From Rhodanobacter sp. DHB23 (GTDB lineage Bacteria > Pseudomonadota > Gammaproteobacteria > Xanthomonadales > Rhodanobacteraceae), in contig NZ_JACYXK010000020.1 in the NCBI RefSeq assembly GCF_014842975.1, forward strand, positions 1 to 64,000: 64,000 bases of DNA. Reading direction: 5' to 3'. A model generated the notes under the pieces. That model was not told the DNA's origin and did no database searches. It saw only the letters and a list, made by a program, of their open reading frames with translations. The position numbers and the translations under genes were made by a program. Numbering within the stretch: position 1 is the first letter of the stretch; each line of letters opens with the position of its first letter. Positions 9,300-19,037 of this stretch are shown here, piece by piece.

Positions 9300-10046
9300 C
9301 TGCCGTTGCTTGTAGCGGGTCCCGCCAGGGCCGTCGTCGACAACGGGGCGGCAAGCAACCCTCAGTCCGGTGGTCGGCCAGCTGGCAATGCTGGTCAGCC
9401 CAGTTGCGCTGCGCGTCGGGACCCGACACCAAAGGCACCACTGCACGCTTTCCCGTTTTGAAGGAAGGTCTCATCAATCGGCCTTCTGCTCGTCATTCCT
9501 GCGAGCGTTGAACAGCCCAAGGCTGGCCCCGAAGGAGCAAGCGTGGCGAGTCATCCAGTGCCGTTGCGTTCAATGATCTGAAGACGCTGGATCCCAGCCT
9601 CCGCTCACTGCTGTCCGGAATACTTCGCAAGTGATCCACTCCCCTCTCCCTCCGGGAGAGGGGCTGGGGGTGAGGGTTCGGACTTGCGGCAACGTTTCGC
9701 TCCGCCCGAACCCTCACCCGCCTGCCGGCACCCTCTCCCGAAGGGAGAGGGATTCACCCGTACGGGTTTGCGCGAATTCAAGTCGCCAGGCTTCGTTGCC
9801 CGAAGCGAAAGCCCGCGCTGCCTGAAGTTCGCGAACTGGAACATCGGATATCCCGGACAGCACTGAGCCTCCGCTGGGATGACGAGCAAAATCAGAGTCC
9901 CCCTGACATGGCCGGCGCCGGCTTCCTGCAACGCATGCTTCAAGGCGCCGCCCGCGCTTATCCAGGGCCCGATCCGGAACTCCACTTCGATCCCCGTGGT
10001 CAACGCCAGGGCGTACCGATGTGGGCGCGATTCGAAAGGGGATCCG
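9300..10046. repeat. Gene-free region with a long composite extragenic repeat
   Basis: No gene is supported in this 747-base gap. From about 9486 to 9865 it holds a composite repeat that recurs at 34,945-35,515. Shared blocks include the inverted pair CCCCTCTCCCTCCGGGAGAG, GGGCTGGGGGTGAGGGTTCG, GCCTGCCGGCACCCTCTCCC and GCGAATTCAAGT, plus the preceding CACTGCTGTCCGGAA. The inner arms can fold into long hairpins. A REP-like GCTGGGATGACGAGC follows near 9875. Confidence 0.65.
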
Positions 10047-10562
10047 ATGAAGAAGCAGACAGGCAAGGCCGCTGTCGTTGCCGCAAGTTTGCTGCTTGCG
10101 ATGCAGGCCTTCGGGGTGGACGCGGCCAGCGCATCCGGCGCGGATCCGGATGTGGCGGCGCTGCATGCCCTGTGGAATGCCTACGAGCACGCCGTGGCAA
10201 CGAAGGACTCCCCGGCATTACTGCGCCTGTACGTGAGTGCGGACGCACCCGTGAGGGGCGGCTTCGCCCCCAGTTCCTATGCGCTCGTCACGGCCGCCAA
10301 CAAGCAGCCCGTGCCGCGCACCCTGCTGATTACCGCCAAGGAAGACGTCGTCGGCGAGGTGAAACTTCCGCCCGACCGGATCGAAAACCTCGACATCCAT
10401 TCCGACGGCGAGGTCGGGTCGGTCTCCTTCGACTACAGGGCGAAGGTGGGGCACGGACGCATCGTCTGGACAACGGTCCTTACAAACGATGGATGGAAAA
10501 TCGCTTCCGTCGTCTATTCGATCAACCTGCCTGCGGCGGATCGCGCGGGAACCGCTGGCTGA
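10047..10562 (+). CDS. Secreted SnoaL/NTF2-like hypothetical protein
   Basis: A 171-residue protein with an N-terminal signal peptide (AAVVAASLLLAMQAFGVDA). The mature part begins DVAALHALWNAYEHAVATKDSPALLRLY, the opening helices typical of SnoaL/NTF2-like cone-shaped domains, and ends VWTTVLTNDGWKIASVVYSI, the usual final strand pair. No enzymatic residues can be assigned. The ATG follows an AAAGGGG box. The gene ends just before a strong hairpin. Confidence 0.7.
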   Translation: MKKQTGKAAVVAASLLLAMQAFGVDAASASGADPDVAALHALWNAYEHAVATKDSPALLRLYVSADAPVRGGFAPSSYALVTAANKQPVPRTLLITAKEDVVGEVKLPPDRIENLDIHSDGEVGSVSFDYRAKVGHGRIVWTTVLTNDGWKIASVVYSINLPAADRAGTAG

Positions 10563-10595
10563 AGTAGCCAACATAAAGCCTGCCCCGGCTCGTTC

Positions 10596-10626
10596 GAGGG
10601 CGCCCGGACCACGTCCGGGCGCCCTC
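10596..10626. terminator. Strong hairpin, probable terminator
   Basis: A perfect 14-bp stem (GAGGGCGCCCGGAC and its complement) with a 3-base loop lies 34 bases after the SnoaL-like stop codon. There is no T-tract, so intrinsic termination is not certain; it could act bidirectionally between this gene and the converging toxin gene. Confidence 0.6.
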
Positions 10627-10715
10627 ACCTCTTGCCTAGGCGCTCGACGCAGCCAAGGGTCACGACCAGCCTCCCCCTCAAAGCGAACCTGACCCTGCTC
10701 TCCCCGCCGTCGATA

Positions 10716-11000
10716 TCAACTGCGCTTCTTCGCAGTCAGATAAACCAGCCCCTTGTCGCGCTTGCCCACCGCAATCACGGTCACCACCACGACCTTGTCG
10801 TCCACCTGGTAGACGAGTCGATAGCCGGCCGTGCGCAATTTGATCTTGTAGCAATCCGGCAGGCCATGCAGGCGCGCGGATGGGACGTGCGGCTGTTCCA
10901 GCCGCTCGGCCAGCTTGCGTTTCATCTGCTCGCGGATGGCTGGCGCCAGCTTGCGCCATTCCTTCAGCGCCGACTCGACGAACGCCAGGCTATAGCTCAT
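10716..11000 (-). CDS. RelE/ParE superfamily toxin
   Basis: A 94-residue RelE-type protein: MSYSLAFVESALKEWRKL, a helix rich in lysine and arginine, then the strands CYKIKLRTAGYRLVYQV and VVVTVIAVGKRDKGLVY. RelE toxins cleave mRNA on the ribosome; the basic residues and the C-terminal tyrosine expected for that activity are present. Its start overlaps the end of the antitoxin gene by 11 bases, the usual arrangement that couples toxin to antitoxin synthesis. Confidence 0.9.
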   Translation of the reverse strand: MSYSLAFVESALKEWRKLAPAIREQMKRKLAERLEQPHVPSARLHGLPDCYKIKLRTAGYRLVYQVDDKVVVVTVIAVGKRDKGLVYLTAKKRS

Positions 11001-11235
11001 CGAGCTTGACCTTCACGCGCTTCTCGCCGCTGCGCGCGCGCACCAGTTCGGCCAGCTCCAGGTCTTCCAGTCGCTCCAGCAGGCGCTGGTACGTCTCGGC
11101 CGGCACCAGATAGGCACTGGGCTTGTTGTGCACCAGCACCGCGACCGACTCGCCGTCGGCCGCCTCGATCACGGCACTGGGATTGCGCTTGAGCTCGGTG
11201 ATGCTGATGCTCGCGCCGGCAAGGATGGTTTCCAT
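10990..11235 (-). CDS. Phd/YefM family antitoxin
   Basis: An 81-residue Phd/YefM-type antitoxin. The N-terminus METILAGASISITELKRNP and the AVLVHNKPSAYLVPAETYQ block are characteristic. The C-terminal helix (LERLEDLELAELVRARSGEK) would wrap the toxin. The start is set by a GGAGG box 5 bases upstream; an in-frame ATG at 11268 would include operator sequence. It precedes and overlaps relE-like toxin. Autoregulation through the palindrome over its start codon is likely. Confidence 0.9.
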   Translation of the reverse strand: METILAGASISITELKRNPSAVIEAADGESVAVLVHNKPSAYLVPAETYQRLLERLEDLELAELVRARSGEKRVKVKLDEL

Positions 11236-11265
11236 ATTCGCCTCCAAATATGGAGACGAATATGG
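11232..11265. promoter_or_regulatory. Palindromic operator of the toxin-antitoxin operon
   Basis: CCATATTCG at 11232-11240 is mirrored by CGAATATGG at 11257-11265, with an inner CTCCAAATATGGAG. The element covers the antitoxin's ribosome binding site and start codon, as expected for a site bound by the Phd/YefM-toxin complex. Confidence 0.6.
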
Positions 11266-11539
11266 CACGAACGGCTACCGGCATCAATCCGGCATGCCGG
11301 CCATTCGCTGCCCCCGGACAAACCGCAAACGACCGAGACCAGACACGCCAGCGCTCCGCAGCCGGCCATCCGGATCGCGCGGAAAGGCAAAATACGTCTC
11401 GCCCTGCATGTCACCTGTGGCTCGCCACCGGGCTTCCCGGCAATGGCACGCCCGCCGGAATTGAAGCCAGGCGGAAGCACGCCACAACGGGTCCAGGGGC
11501 TGGACTCGACGCTCGCGCATCGGTGAGCATAAGAACCAG
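11266..11539. other. Gene-free gap before the diguanylate cyclase
   Basis: These 274 bases separate the divergent toxin-antitoxin operon from the GGDEF gene. I see no supported gene and no strong promoter match; the region is G+C-rich. Confidence 0.4.
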
Positions 11540-13180
<1,641 letters not shown>

Positions 13181-13256
13181 CTGTGACCGGCTCACTTCCG
13201 GCGGAGATATAAGTGAATCCGGCCCGGTAACGGTTTAACTGCTTCCATCGTGTCAT

Positions 13257-14138
13257 CTATCGAATGCGATGAAGGTTCAACAACGCATGTTGAAAGATGC
13301 CGGGGTCTCCAAGTCCTGTCGCCAGGATTACTGAGCCGCCTGGAAGCCACAGAACTGCAGAATATTCGCTGCCGACCAGCCCGGGACCGCTCCATGTATC
13401 ACAAACGCGGATTCCATTGTTGGCCTGATACCGCATCGGCGTGCGCAGTTTGCCTCGAAGCATTTTGTCGGCGAACGCATCGCAAGCGCGATGGAATTTC
13501 GTCATATCTCCCAGCAAGCTGCCAGGAATTGCATAGATGTAAAGGTATTCCTGATTCTGACTCACATTTCCGTCGGCCGTATACAGCAACGCACCGATTC
13601 CCGGGTGCGCGAGCTTCATCCCTTGAACATCAAATTTAAGCCCGAATGCGATTTCAGGATCACCAAGAGTACCGTCCCAAGTGACGGTAGACAGATACTT
13701 CTTTAGCTCTCCGAGCTTACCCGGCGCGCCTCCCGAATAACTAATCATAACCCCCAATACGTTATTTCCCTTTTTTACATGCAGCCACCAACCGTCCCAG
13801 CTCCCGCCATCACTACTGCGGTTTCGTCTGTAAAGTGTTCCGACAAGGCTGTCGTTGCTAAATTTCTCGCTCGGATCAGGATATAAAGCCATTTGCGTGG
13901 CATTTTTGGTTAAATCATGTTCTATCGAGCCAGATACAATAGCCACCACTATCTGCCGACTTGCGCTGGTGCTTGTCGTACCGAAAGGAGCGATAACAAC
14001 ATCGTCCGGCAGCTCCATCGTGACTCCGGTGCCAGGTACAGCGGTCTTTAACGGCGCGACCGCGCCACCACTCATCGCAAAAATTGCGACTGACGTCAAA
14101 CAAGCCGCAATGGCTATTGCAACTCTTACTTTACGCAT
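13257..14138 (-). CDS. Secreted hypothetical protein
   Basis: A 293-residue protein with an N-terminal signal segment (VAIAIAACLTSVAIFAMSGG) and no family I recognise. The mature part has repeated short beta-type stretches, several tryptophans (SWDGWWLHV) and two cysteines. Base composition is clearly less G+C-rich than the upstream core genes, marking the start of the accessory stretch. A longer start at 14180 is possible, but the signal peptide favours this ATG. Confidence 0.6.
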   Translation of the reverse strand: MRKVRVAIAIAACLTSVAIFAMSGGAVAPLKTAVPGTGVTMELPDDVVIAPFGTTSTSASRQIVVAIVSGSIEHDLTKNATQMALYPDPSEKFSNDSLVGTLYRRNRSSDGGSWDGWWLHVKKGNNVLGVMISYSGGAPGKLGELKKYLSTVTWDGTLGDPEIAFGLKFDVQGMKLAHPGIGALLYTADGNVSQNQEYLYIYAIPGSLLGDMTKFHRACDAFADKMLRGKLRTPMRYQANNGIRVCDTWSGPGLVGSEYSAVLWLPGGSVILATGLGDPGIFQHALLNLHRIR

Positions 14139-14402
14139 ACTCGCCCCGGCTCCAGATGCTGCCACAAATTCATACGACACTCACCTTCTACATTAGGTCC
14201 GCATCGAGTCAAAACCACCACTCATGCCCAACAAATAAGAGTTACCAAATACTGGCAAAAGCCGGCCAAGAACGAGAAAGGCCTGGGAAGATTTCCGACT
14301 AAATTTCACCCGAAACCCGGGACAGGTCAGATTTCTCAAAAGCATCAAAGGAAAGCCACCCACCCTTGCCTGAAGATTAATCGCTTCCGCCCCGTTATCC
14401 AG

Positions 14403-14831
14403 TCAAGCGCGTGTCCGTTCCATGCCATCCTGGATGGCCTTCTTGAGCGTATCCAGGTCGATATCCTTGAGCGCCTTGAGCTTGATGCAGTAGCCGGTGA
14501 CATTCGCCTTGCCGATCGAGTCGCCGTACGTGTCCTGCAGATACTTCTTGTCGTCCATGCCCATGATGTAGACCGACAGCCCCGCCGAGTTGGCGCTGAT
14601 CCCTGCCTGAAACACTTCCTTGGTCTTGCCGTTGGCGTATTGCTTGCCCAGCGTGCCGTAGCCGATGCACGGGTTGGAGACAATCTTGCCGTTTTCGTCC
14701 TTGCCGTCGAGGAACCACAGCTTGCACTCCGGATTCATGTCGAGAATGGCGCCATGGAGCTTCCGCATATCGCCCCGCTTTGGCTCCGGCAGGGCTTCGA
14801 GATAGCGGCTGATCTGAGCCTTCGTCGTCAT
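14403..14831 (-). CDS. DUF1801 domain protein
   Basis: A 142-residue soluble protein beginning MTTKAQISRYLEALPEPKRG, with CIGYGTLGKQYANGKTKEVF and AGLSVYIMGMDDKKYL, a pattern seen in DUF1801 (YdhG-like, iron-chaperone-fold) proteins. Function is unproven. The start is set by a GGAGG box 6 bases upstream. A 73-base repeat (copy A) fills most of the intergenic space immediately upstream and may carry its promoter. Confidence 0.7.
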   Translation of the reverse strand: MTTKAQISRYLEALPEPKRGDMRKLHGAILDMNPECKLWFLDGKDENGKIVSNPCIGYGTLGKQYANGKTKEVFQAGISANSAGLSVYIMGMDDKKYLQDTYGDSIGKANVTGYCIKLKALKDIDLDTLKKAIQDGMERTRA

Positions 14832-14845
14832 GGTGCGCCTCCGGT

Positions 14846-14918
14846 GGGCTTGGTCCTGCGCATGGCTATCGAAACATACGGATAACGGGACGGGGATGCG
14901 TAGTCTTGGAACGGCTGC
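14846..14918. repeat. 73-bp intergenic repeat, copy A
   Basis: This segment is nearly identical (about three mismatches) to 15869-15942, including the shared run GAAACATACGGATAACGGGA. It lies just upstream of the DUF1801 gene in that gene's orientation. It may be a duplicated promoter region or a small mobile repeat. Confidence 0.75.
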
Positions 14919-14943
14919 TGTGGGAGCGGGCACCCAGGGTGAG

Positions 14944-15705
14944 TCACAACTCGCCAGAAGTCGAATTGACGCCCAACTCAACTATGGCCTGCAAAAGCTG
15001 AGTCGCCTTGCCGATTAGAGGCCCTGCCATTGGATCCGACTGCATCAGATTGAGCGGGCCTTCGCCGAAATACAGGCCGTCGGAAACAAGGAACGTCATT
15101 CGGACGTTGCCTTTTTTCGGCGGCGGCAGTCGCCCCTTTTCCCAAGGGCCAATCCTGTCCACGATAGGCTGTGCCACCTTCAGCATGTCGTGCGCCAGCT
15201 TCTCAACCGGATGCCCAGCCCCCTCGAAGATCGCGATCTTGCCGGACTGATTCAGATAGCGGACGCCACCTTCCGCGAAGACGGCGAGCACATCCAGTCC
15301 ATGCTGCAACTGCACCTCAACAATTACGGCAAGGGTCTTTTTTGTCGGTACCAAAGCGCCAGCAGCACGCAATCTTCCATACGCCAAGGCGCGAACTCTT
15401 CCCTCCTGGGTTTCGTCCATGGCGAGGCTCTGTAGTGCAACGCTGTCGGGATGCTCCGCAAGCAAATTGGACCACGGTTCGTTCGACCGAGCGGTGTCTC
15501 CTGGCGCAAAAAGCTTGATGTCGTCGCAGAACAGCAAGTTGTAGAAGAAATTGGTCTGCGACTTGTCGAATGGGTGGTAGAGCCCAGTTCCCCGACCGCC
15601 GTCCGATGGTTGCTCAGCTGTCGCTGTCTTTTCCTCTCCCGGCTCCGAATTGGTTCCAGCCGACTTGGCGCCGAGCGATGATTTCAGCTTATCAATCCAA
15701 CTCAT
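14944..15705 (-). CDS. Hypothetical protein
   Basis: A 253-residue soluble protein, unrecognised. The first ~40 residues are low-complexity and polar (SAGTNSEPGEEKTATAEQ), followed by a folded domain with NFFYNLLFCDDIKLFAPGD, an AVIVEVQLQHGLDVLAVFAEGGVRYLNQSG core and a C-terminal amphipathic helix. The core could be an immunity-like or DUF-type fold but I cannot assign it. It belongs to the run of same-strand small genes with repeats between them. Confidence 0.65.
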   Translation of the reverse strand: MSWIDKLKSSLGAKSAGTNSEPGEEKTATAEQPSDGGRGTGLYHPFDKSQTNFFYNLLFCDDIKLFAPGDTARSNEPWSNLLAEHPDSVALQSLAMDETQEGRVRALAYGRLRAAGALVPTKKTLAVIVEVQLQHGLDVLAVFAEGGVRYLNQSGKIAIFEGAGHPVEKLAHDMLKVAQPIVDRIGPWEKGRLPPPKKGNVRMTFLVSDGLYFGEGPLNLMQSDPMAGPLIGKATQLLQAIVELGVNSTSGEL

Positions 15706-16056
15706 CTATCCATCCCCAGTGTGTGGCGTGCCAGTTCCTACGTCATGTCCGCCATGGTCGAAAGTTGATGGCTCAGGATTGTCGACCTGCGCAGAAATCC
15801 AGTCCCCCGTTGCAGCTCAGAAGCACTATCGAACACTCGTGCGCCAGCATTCGCGGCAACATATATTTGGGTTTGGTCCTGCGCCTGACTATCGAAACAT
15901 ACGGATAACGGGACGGGGATGCGTAGTCTTGGAACGGCTGCCTTGATCGTACCCGGCCCTTCGAAGCATCCTCGGTCGCGGCCATGGGTGCAAGGGCAGC
16001 CTGCGGCTAGGGACGGACGGTCAACCTGGAGTTAAGCGGCGCATATAGGCGAGTGC
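15706..16056. repeat. Repeat-filled gap between small genes
   Basis: No gene is supported in these 351 bases. They hold a degenerate GTCC...GGTCG...AAAG palindrome (15744-15769), copy B of the 73-bp repeat (15869-15942) and, directly after it, a ~70-bp block (15955-16025) repeated at 17075-17147. Confidence 0.65.
15869..15942. repeat. 73-bp intergenic repeat, copy B
   Basis: Nearly identical to 14846-14918. Both copies lie in the gap upstream of a minus-strand gene, in the same orientation. Confidence 0.75.
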
Positions 16057-16371
16057 TTAATTGTGCTCATATGCCTCCTCGGTAGTGCCAAAGGCGTACT
16101 CATGAAATTTAGGGCCGTTGGCATCAACAACGAGACTTGGCTTATCCGCATCGTCGGTGAAGGCAATAAATGGCCTGTAGGTGCGACCTCCACATTCGAT
16201 CTCGCCTTGATCAAAGAGCATTGACAAGTCAAAGCTGAATTCGCCGCAAACGGACTTTGCCACCTCGTCAGGAATGTGGTGCTTCTTCAACGTATCTCGC
16301 AACGAGGCAATCCACTGACGCTGGAAATTAGCGCAGAGCGATTCAAGCTTTTCATAGTGCGCATTGCTCAT
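16057..16371 (-). CDS. Hypothetical protein (104 aa)
   Basis: A small soluble protein starting MSNAHYEKLESLCANFQRQW. It contains HIPDEVAKSVCGEFSFDLSMLFDQGEI and ends with FHEYAFGTTEEAYEHN. I do not recognise a family; size and composition would suit an immunity-type protein, but that is a guess. An AAGGAAG box lies 6 bases upstream of the ATG. Confidence 0.6.
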   Translation of the reverse strand: MSNAHYEKLESLCANFQRQWIASLRDTLKKHHIPDEVAKSVCGEFSFDLSMLFDQGEIECGGRTYRPFIAFTDDADKPSLVVDANGPKFHEYAFGTTEEAYEHN

Positions 16372-16461
16372 TTATCGCTTCCTTTGATCTCGTATCGTAA
16401 CGTCATTCGCGGCATCCGACTAACAGTCAGATATAAAGGACGGAGAGCTATGACCCCTGAG

Positions 16462-16487
16462 CGGCCGTTTCGGGTCGGAAGCAGGCT
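16462..16487. repeat. GGTCG-loop palindrome, copy 1
   Basis: CGGCCGTTT-CGGGTCGG-AAGCAGGC abuts the stop codon of the next minus-strand gene. It is a degenerate copy of the palindrome best preserved at 18137-18160. Confidence 0.5.
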
Positions 16488-16871
16488 TCAAGCCTTATTT
16501 TCATTGGCGATCTTGGCGTCAATAAGTTTTATTATCAGTAATGCTTTCTCGCGTGTTTCCGGCGAGGAATCGGCCAACTTTTCGGCGGCGATTTGTGCCT
16601 CCCGATAATCTTTGTAGTGAATTAAAACCTTTGCGTGAAACAGCAAAACGAACGAAGCGTTCGGTCGCGTCTTCAGATAGGCAGACGTATACTCCCGCAG
16701 TTCCGCAAACCTCTCGCGCTCCCAAAGGTCTTTCATATGATTGTACGGTGACACTTGGGTCTGCGCCTTGATGCGCGAGTAGTTACAGTACCCGGCGGCA
16801 AGAAAAATGGCCATCAGCAGCGCTGTGATGATCCAAAGATGTAATTGGATTGCGTGTAGTTCAGCTTCCAT
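16488..16871 (-). CDS. Small membrane-anchored helical protein
   Basis: A 127-residue protein with one N-terminal transmembrane helix (LWIITALLMAIFLAAGYC) and a cytoplasmic or periplasmic helical part containing about two TPR-like hairpins (RFAELREYTSAYLKTRPNAS; VLIHYKDYREAQIAAEKLA). No family is certain. The start follows a GGGGGAG box. A palindrome directly follows the stop codon. Confidence 0.6.
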   Translation of the reverse strand: MEAELHAIQLHLWIITALLMAIFLAAGYCNYSRIKAQTQVSPYNHMKDLWERERFAELREYTSAYLKTRPNASFVLLFHAKVLIHYKDYREAQIAAEKLADSSPETREKALLIIKLIDAKIANENKA

Positions 16872-17244
16872 AGCTCCCCCAATCTCTGTTAAACGAACCC
16901 TTCAAGCTTCTTGGCATAACCGTCCGGCAGCAACGTCCAGCCATTCAACGTGTATCACCCGTTGTGACATCAAGGCTACGGCTCTGGTGCGTGATCTGTG
17001 CCGTTTTGTGCCACCCCCAGATACACGGATGAAGCGGCCAGCGGGCACTTTCAATGTCAGCTTTGGGTCGGACTCGGCTCCTTCGGAGCATCCTCGGTCG
17101 CGGCCATGGGCGCAAGGGCTGCCCGCGGCCAGAAGCGGACGTCCAACTCCATGGTTTGGATGGAGTGCCTCGCAGCTCTGGATCGAGCGCCTGGGGCAAA
17201 AGCGTCATGCATCCGGGGTTGGTCGGAAGTCACTTACGGACCGG
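16872..17244. repeat. Gap with palindrome and duplicated block
   Basis: No gene is supported in these 373 bases. They contain a degenerate GGTCG palindrome (17055-17075) and a ~70-bp block (17075-17147) about 85% identical by eye to 15955-16025, sharing GCATCCTCGGTCGCGGCCAT. Confidence 0.55.
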
Positions 17245-17589
17245 TTAGGCTTTCGTGACTGACACGGTGAGCCCTGCGGCAAGAAGCACCATGAAGACAC
17301 AAACGCTAATGTACAGAAGCCTGCTTGCTTGAGTGCGAGCCTCCAACGCGCGGCTAGAAAGCTTGCACCCATCGAACGCCGAATCCTTTGTGCCGCTGAG
17401 CACAAGGTATGCAGCTCGAAGATTAGAGGTGCGCATTAATCGCTTTTCGCGAGCGCGAGAAAGGACTTGCGGATTGTCCCGGGCAAGGATGCGTGAAAGC
17501 TTGAACAAAGAAACGTAGTACCAGATGGCGACAGCGAAGGCGATGGGCACCATGGCGGCAAATACGATATCGATGATGTTCATGCTCAC
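17245..17589 (-). CDS. Hypothetical membrane protein (114 aa)
   Basis: A protein with two predicted transmembrane helices, one at each end (IVFAAMVPIAFAVAIWYYV; LLYISVCVFMVLLAAGLTV), and a basic loop between (RAREKRLMRTSNLRAAYL). No family recognised. A strong AAGGAGG box stands 7 bases before the GTG at 17589; an ATG two codons later is an alternative. Part of the same-strand run of small genes. Confidence 0.6.
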   Translation of the reverse strand: MSMNIIDIVFAAMVPIAFAVAIWYYVSLFKLSRILARDNPQVLSRAREKRLMRTSNLRAAYLVLSGTKDSAFDGCKLSSRALEARTQASRLLYISVCVFMVLLAAGLTVSVTKA

Positions 17590-17626
17590 TGAGCCGCCTC
17601 CTTGATGACAAGCTAAAACTGCTGGT

Positions 17627-17650
17627 GTCCGCTTCGGGTCGGAAGCGGAC
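17627..17650. repeat. GGTCG-loop palindrome, copy 2
   Basis: GTCCGCTTC-GGGTCG-GAAGCGGAC forms a clean stem-loop about 30 bases after the DUF1428 stop codon (minus orientation). Confidence 0.65.
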
Positions 17651-17682
17651 GTTGCTTTGAAAGCGCCCAGCTCAACGCCTCC

Positions 17683-18039
17683 CTAGCCAGGGAGGCTAAC
17701 CACTGGCTTGAAGCCGCCAAAGATCATGCGCTTGCCATCGAAAGGACAGTCAGCGGCGGCTTTCATGCGCGGGTCTTGCATAAATTTCGCCATGCCGGCA
17801 TCGCGAGCGACCTTGTCGGGCCACTCCACCCAGGAAAACACCACGGATTCATCCTGTGTCGCCTGCACAGCGCGGCGAAAGTCGGTGAGCTTGCCATCGG
17901 GCACGTTGTCGCCCCAGCACTCCACCACCCGGATAGCGCCATACTCCACGAAAATAGCGTCAAGGGTGCGGGCGTGCTCGATAAACTTCTCGCGGTTGAC
18001 GTTGGGTACGGCGATCACGAAACCATCGATGTAGGACAT
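17683..18039 (-). CDS. DUF1428 family protein
   Basis: A 118-residue protein with the DUF1428 (ferredoxin-like fold, ABM-related) pattern: MSYIDGFVIAVPNVNREKF, VVECWGDNVPDGKLTDF, SWVEWPDKVARDAGMAKFM and FDGKRMIFGGFKPVV. Members are often found near stress or resistance genes, but no biochemical activity is established. The start has an AAGGAG box 6 bases upstream. Confidence 0.85.
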   Translation of the reverse strand: MSYIDGFVIAVPNVNREKFIEHARTLDAIFVEYGAIRVVECWGDNVPDGKLTDFRRAVQATQDESVVFSWVEWPDKVARDAGMAKFMQDPRMKAAADCPFDGKRMIFGGFKPVVSLPG

Positions 18040-18136
18040 GATTGTCTCCTTGGCGTGAAGCGTGGCCGGTATGGTCACCTTCATGCGTGCGACGAATGAG
18101 CGTCTACGGGATCGACACGGGGCCTCTTGAGAAGCT

Positions 18137-18160
18137 GTCCGCTTTGGTCGAAAGCGGACA
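18137..18160. repeat. GGTCG-loop palindrome, copy 3 (best preserved)
   Basis: GTCCGCTTT and AAAGCGGAC form a perfect 9-bp stem around a short GGTCG loop. It lies between the stop of the upstream minus-strand gene and the DUF1428 gene. The absence of a T-run argues against a simple terminator. Confidence 0.7.
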
Positions 18161-18200
18161 TACCGTAGTCTCCCATGAAAGAACCACGTCCTCATAAGGA

Positions 18201-18902
18201 TCAGCCGCCAGCGGAGCTGGAACCGGCCGGGTCACCCTTCCACCGATAAACGGTCGGATGTGCCTCTTCGGGCAGCTTGGCCATGATCGCCTTGGCATTG
18301 AACGGAGCCGGCCCGTTGATGCCCAGCGTTTTCGTGAATTCGTTGAACAGCGAGATCGTCTTGTAGGTGCTATGGAGCGCTGCATAGACTCCCGTTGTCC
18401 GCCCCTGCTGCGCCTCCTGTCCGTAGACGGTCAGCAGTGCCAACTCATCAGATTTGGCGGCAGCCAAGGGAAAGAGGAACGCTTCTTCCGCGACGTAGCC
18501 GTCCTTCACTCCAATGCGATAGAGCACGACTATTTTCTTGTCGTCGACGTGGCCAAGAAAGACGCACGTTTTCCAATTCGTACCGTCGTCCGCGCAACTG
18601 ATGGGTACGCCACCAGGGGTGATCTTCTTGGCCACTTGTTCAAGGTCGATGTTGTCCATGCTCAGTCCCGAAGGCTGCTTGTAGCTTCGGATCACCACTA
18701 GAGGATGGTCTTCAGAACTGTCCCTGGTCGTTACCTCGAACATGGCGCCCTGATTTTGCGCGGGCGTGCCATCGTCGCTCATCCGTTTCCACGAAGCAGG
18801 GACCTGATACGTGACAGGCGCCGGTGCGGACGCGCCGGCCCTTGCAGGTGCCGAACAACTGAGCACGCAGGACAGCGCTGCAATTCCGATGACGTTCTTC
18901 AA
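18201..18902 (-). CDS. Secreted hypothetical protein, possible lipoprotein
   Basis: A 233-residue protein with an N-terminal signal (IGIAALSCVLSCSAPARA); VLSC is a borderline lipobox. The mature domain has YQVPASWKRM, VVIRSYKQPSG and a DDGTNWKTCVFLGH segment, suggesting a small beta-rich domain of unknown function. The start codon is TTG, preceded by a strong AGGAGG box at 6-base spacing. A palindrome follows the previous gene's end. Confidence 0.6.
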   Translation of the reverse strand: MKNVIGIAALSCVLSCSAPARAGASAPAPVTYQVPASWKRMSDDGTPAQNQGAMFEVTTRDSSEDHPLVVIRSYKQPSGLSMDNIDLEQVAKKITPGGVPISCADDGTNWKTCVFLGHVDDKKIVVLYRIGVKDGYVAEEAFLFPLAAAKSDELALLTVYGQEAQQGRTTGVYAALHSTYKTISLFNEFTKTLGINGPAPFNAKAIMAKLPEEAHPTVYRWKGDPAGSSSAGG

Positions 18903-18935
18903 TCAGCACCTCCTGGTGCCTTGCGAGCCGTAATG

Positions 18936-18959
18936 GCGGGCCCGGGTCAGAAACGGACG
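18936..18959. repeat. GGTCG-loop palindrome, copy 4 (degenerate)
   Basis: GGCGGGCCCGGGTCAGAAACGGACG keeps the loop and right arm of the palindrome family. It lies downstream of the zinc-ribbon membrane protein gene in the same relative position as the other copies. Confidence 0.4.
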
Positions 18960-19037
18960 CTACCCACCAAAGCTATTGGCTGATAGCCGGCTGACCTGGG
19001 ATGCAGCTCAGCGCGTCTCGCGCCAGCATTGCTCTCA

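Noticed and set aside
9486-9865. CRISPR array
   Set aside because: Repeats here are inverted and irregular, with no regularly spaced direct repeats.
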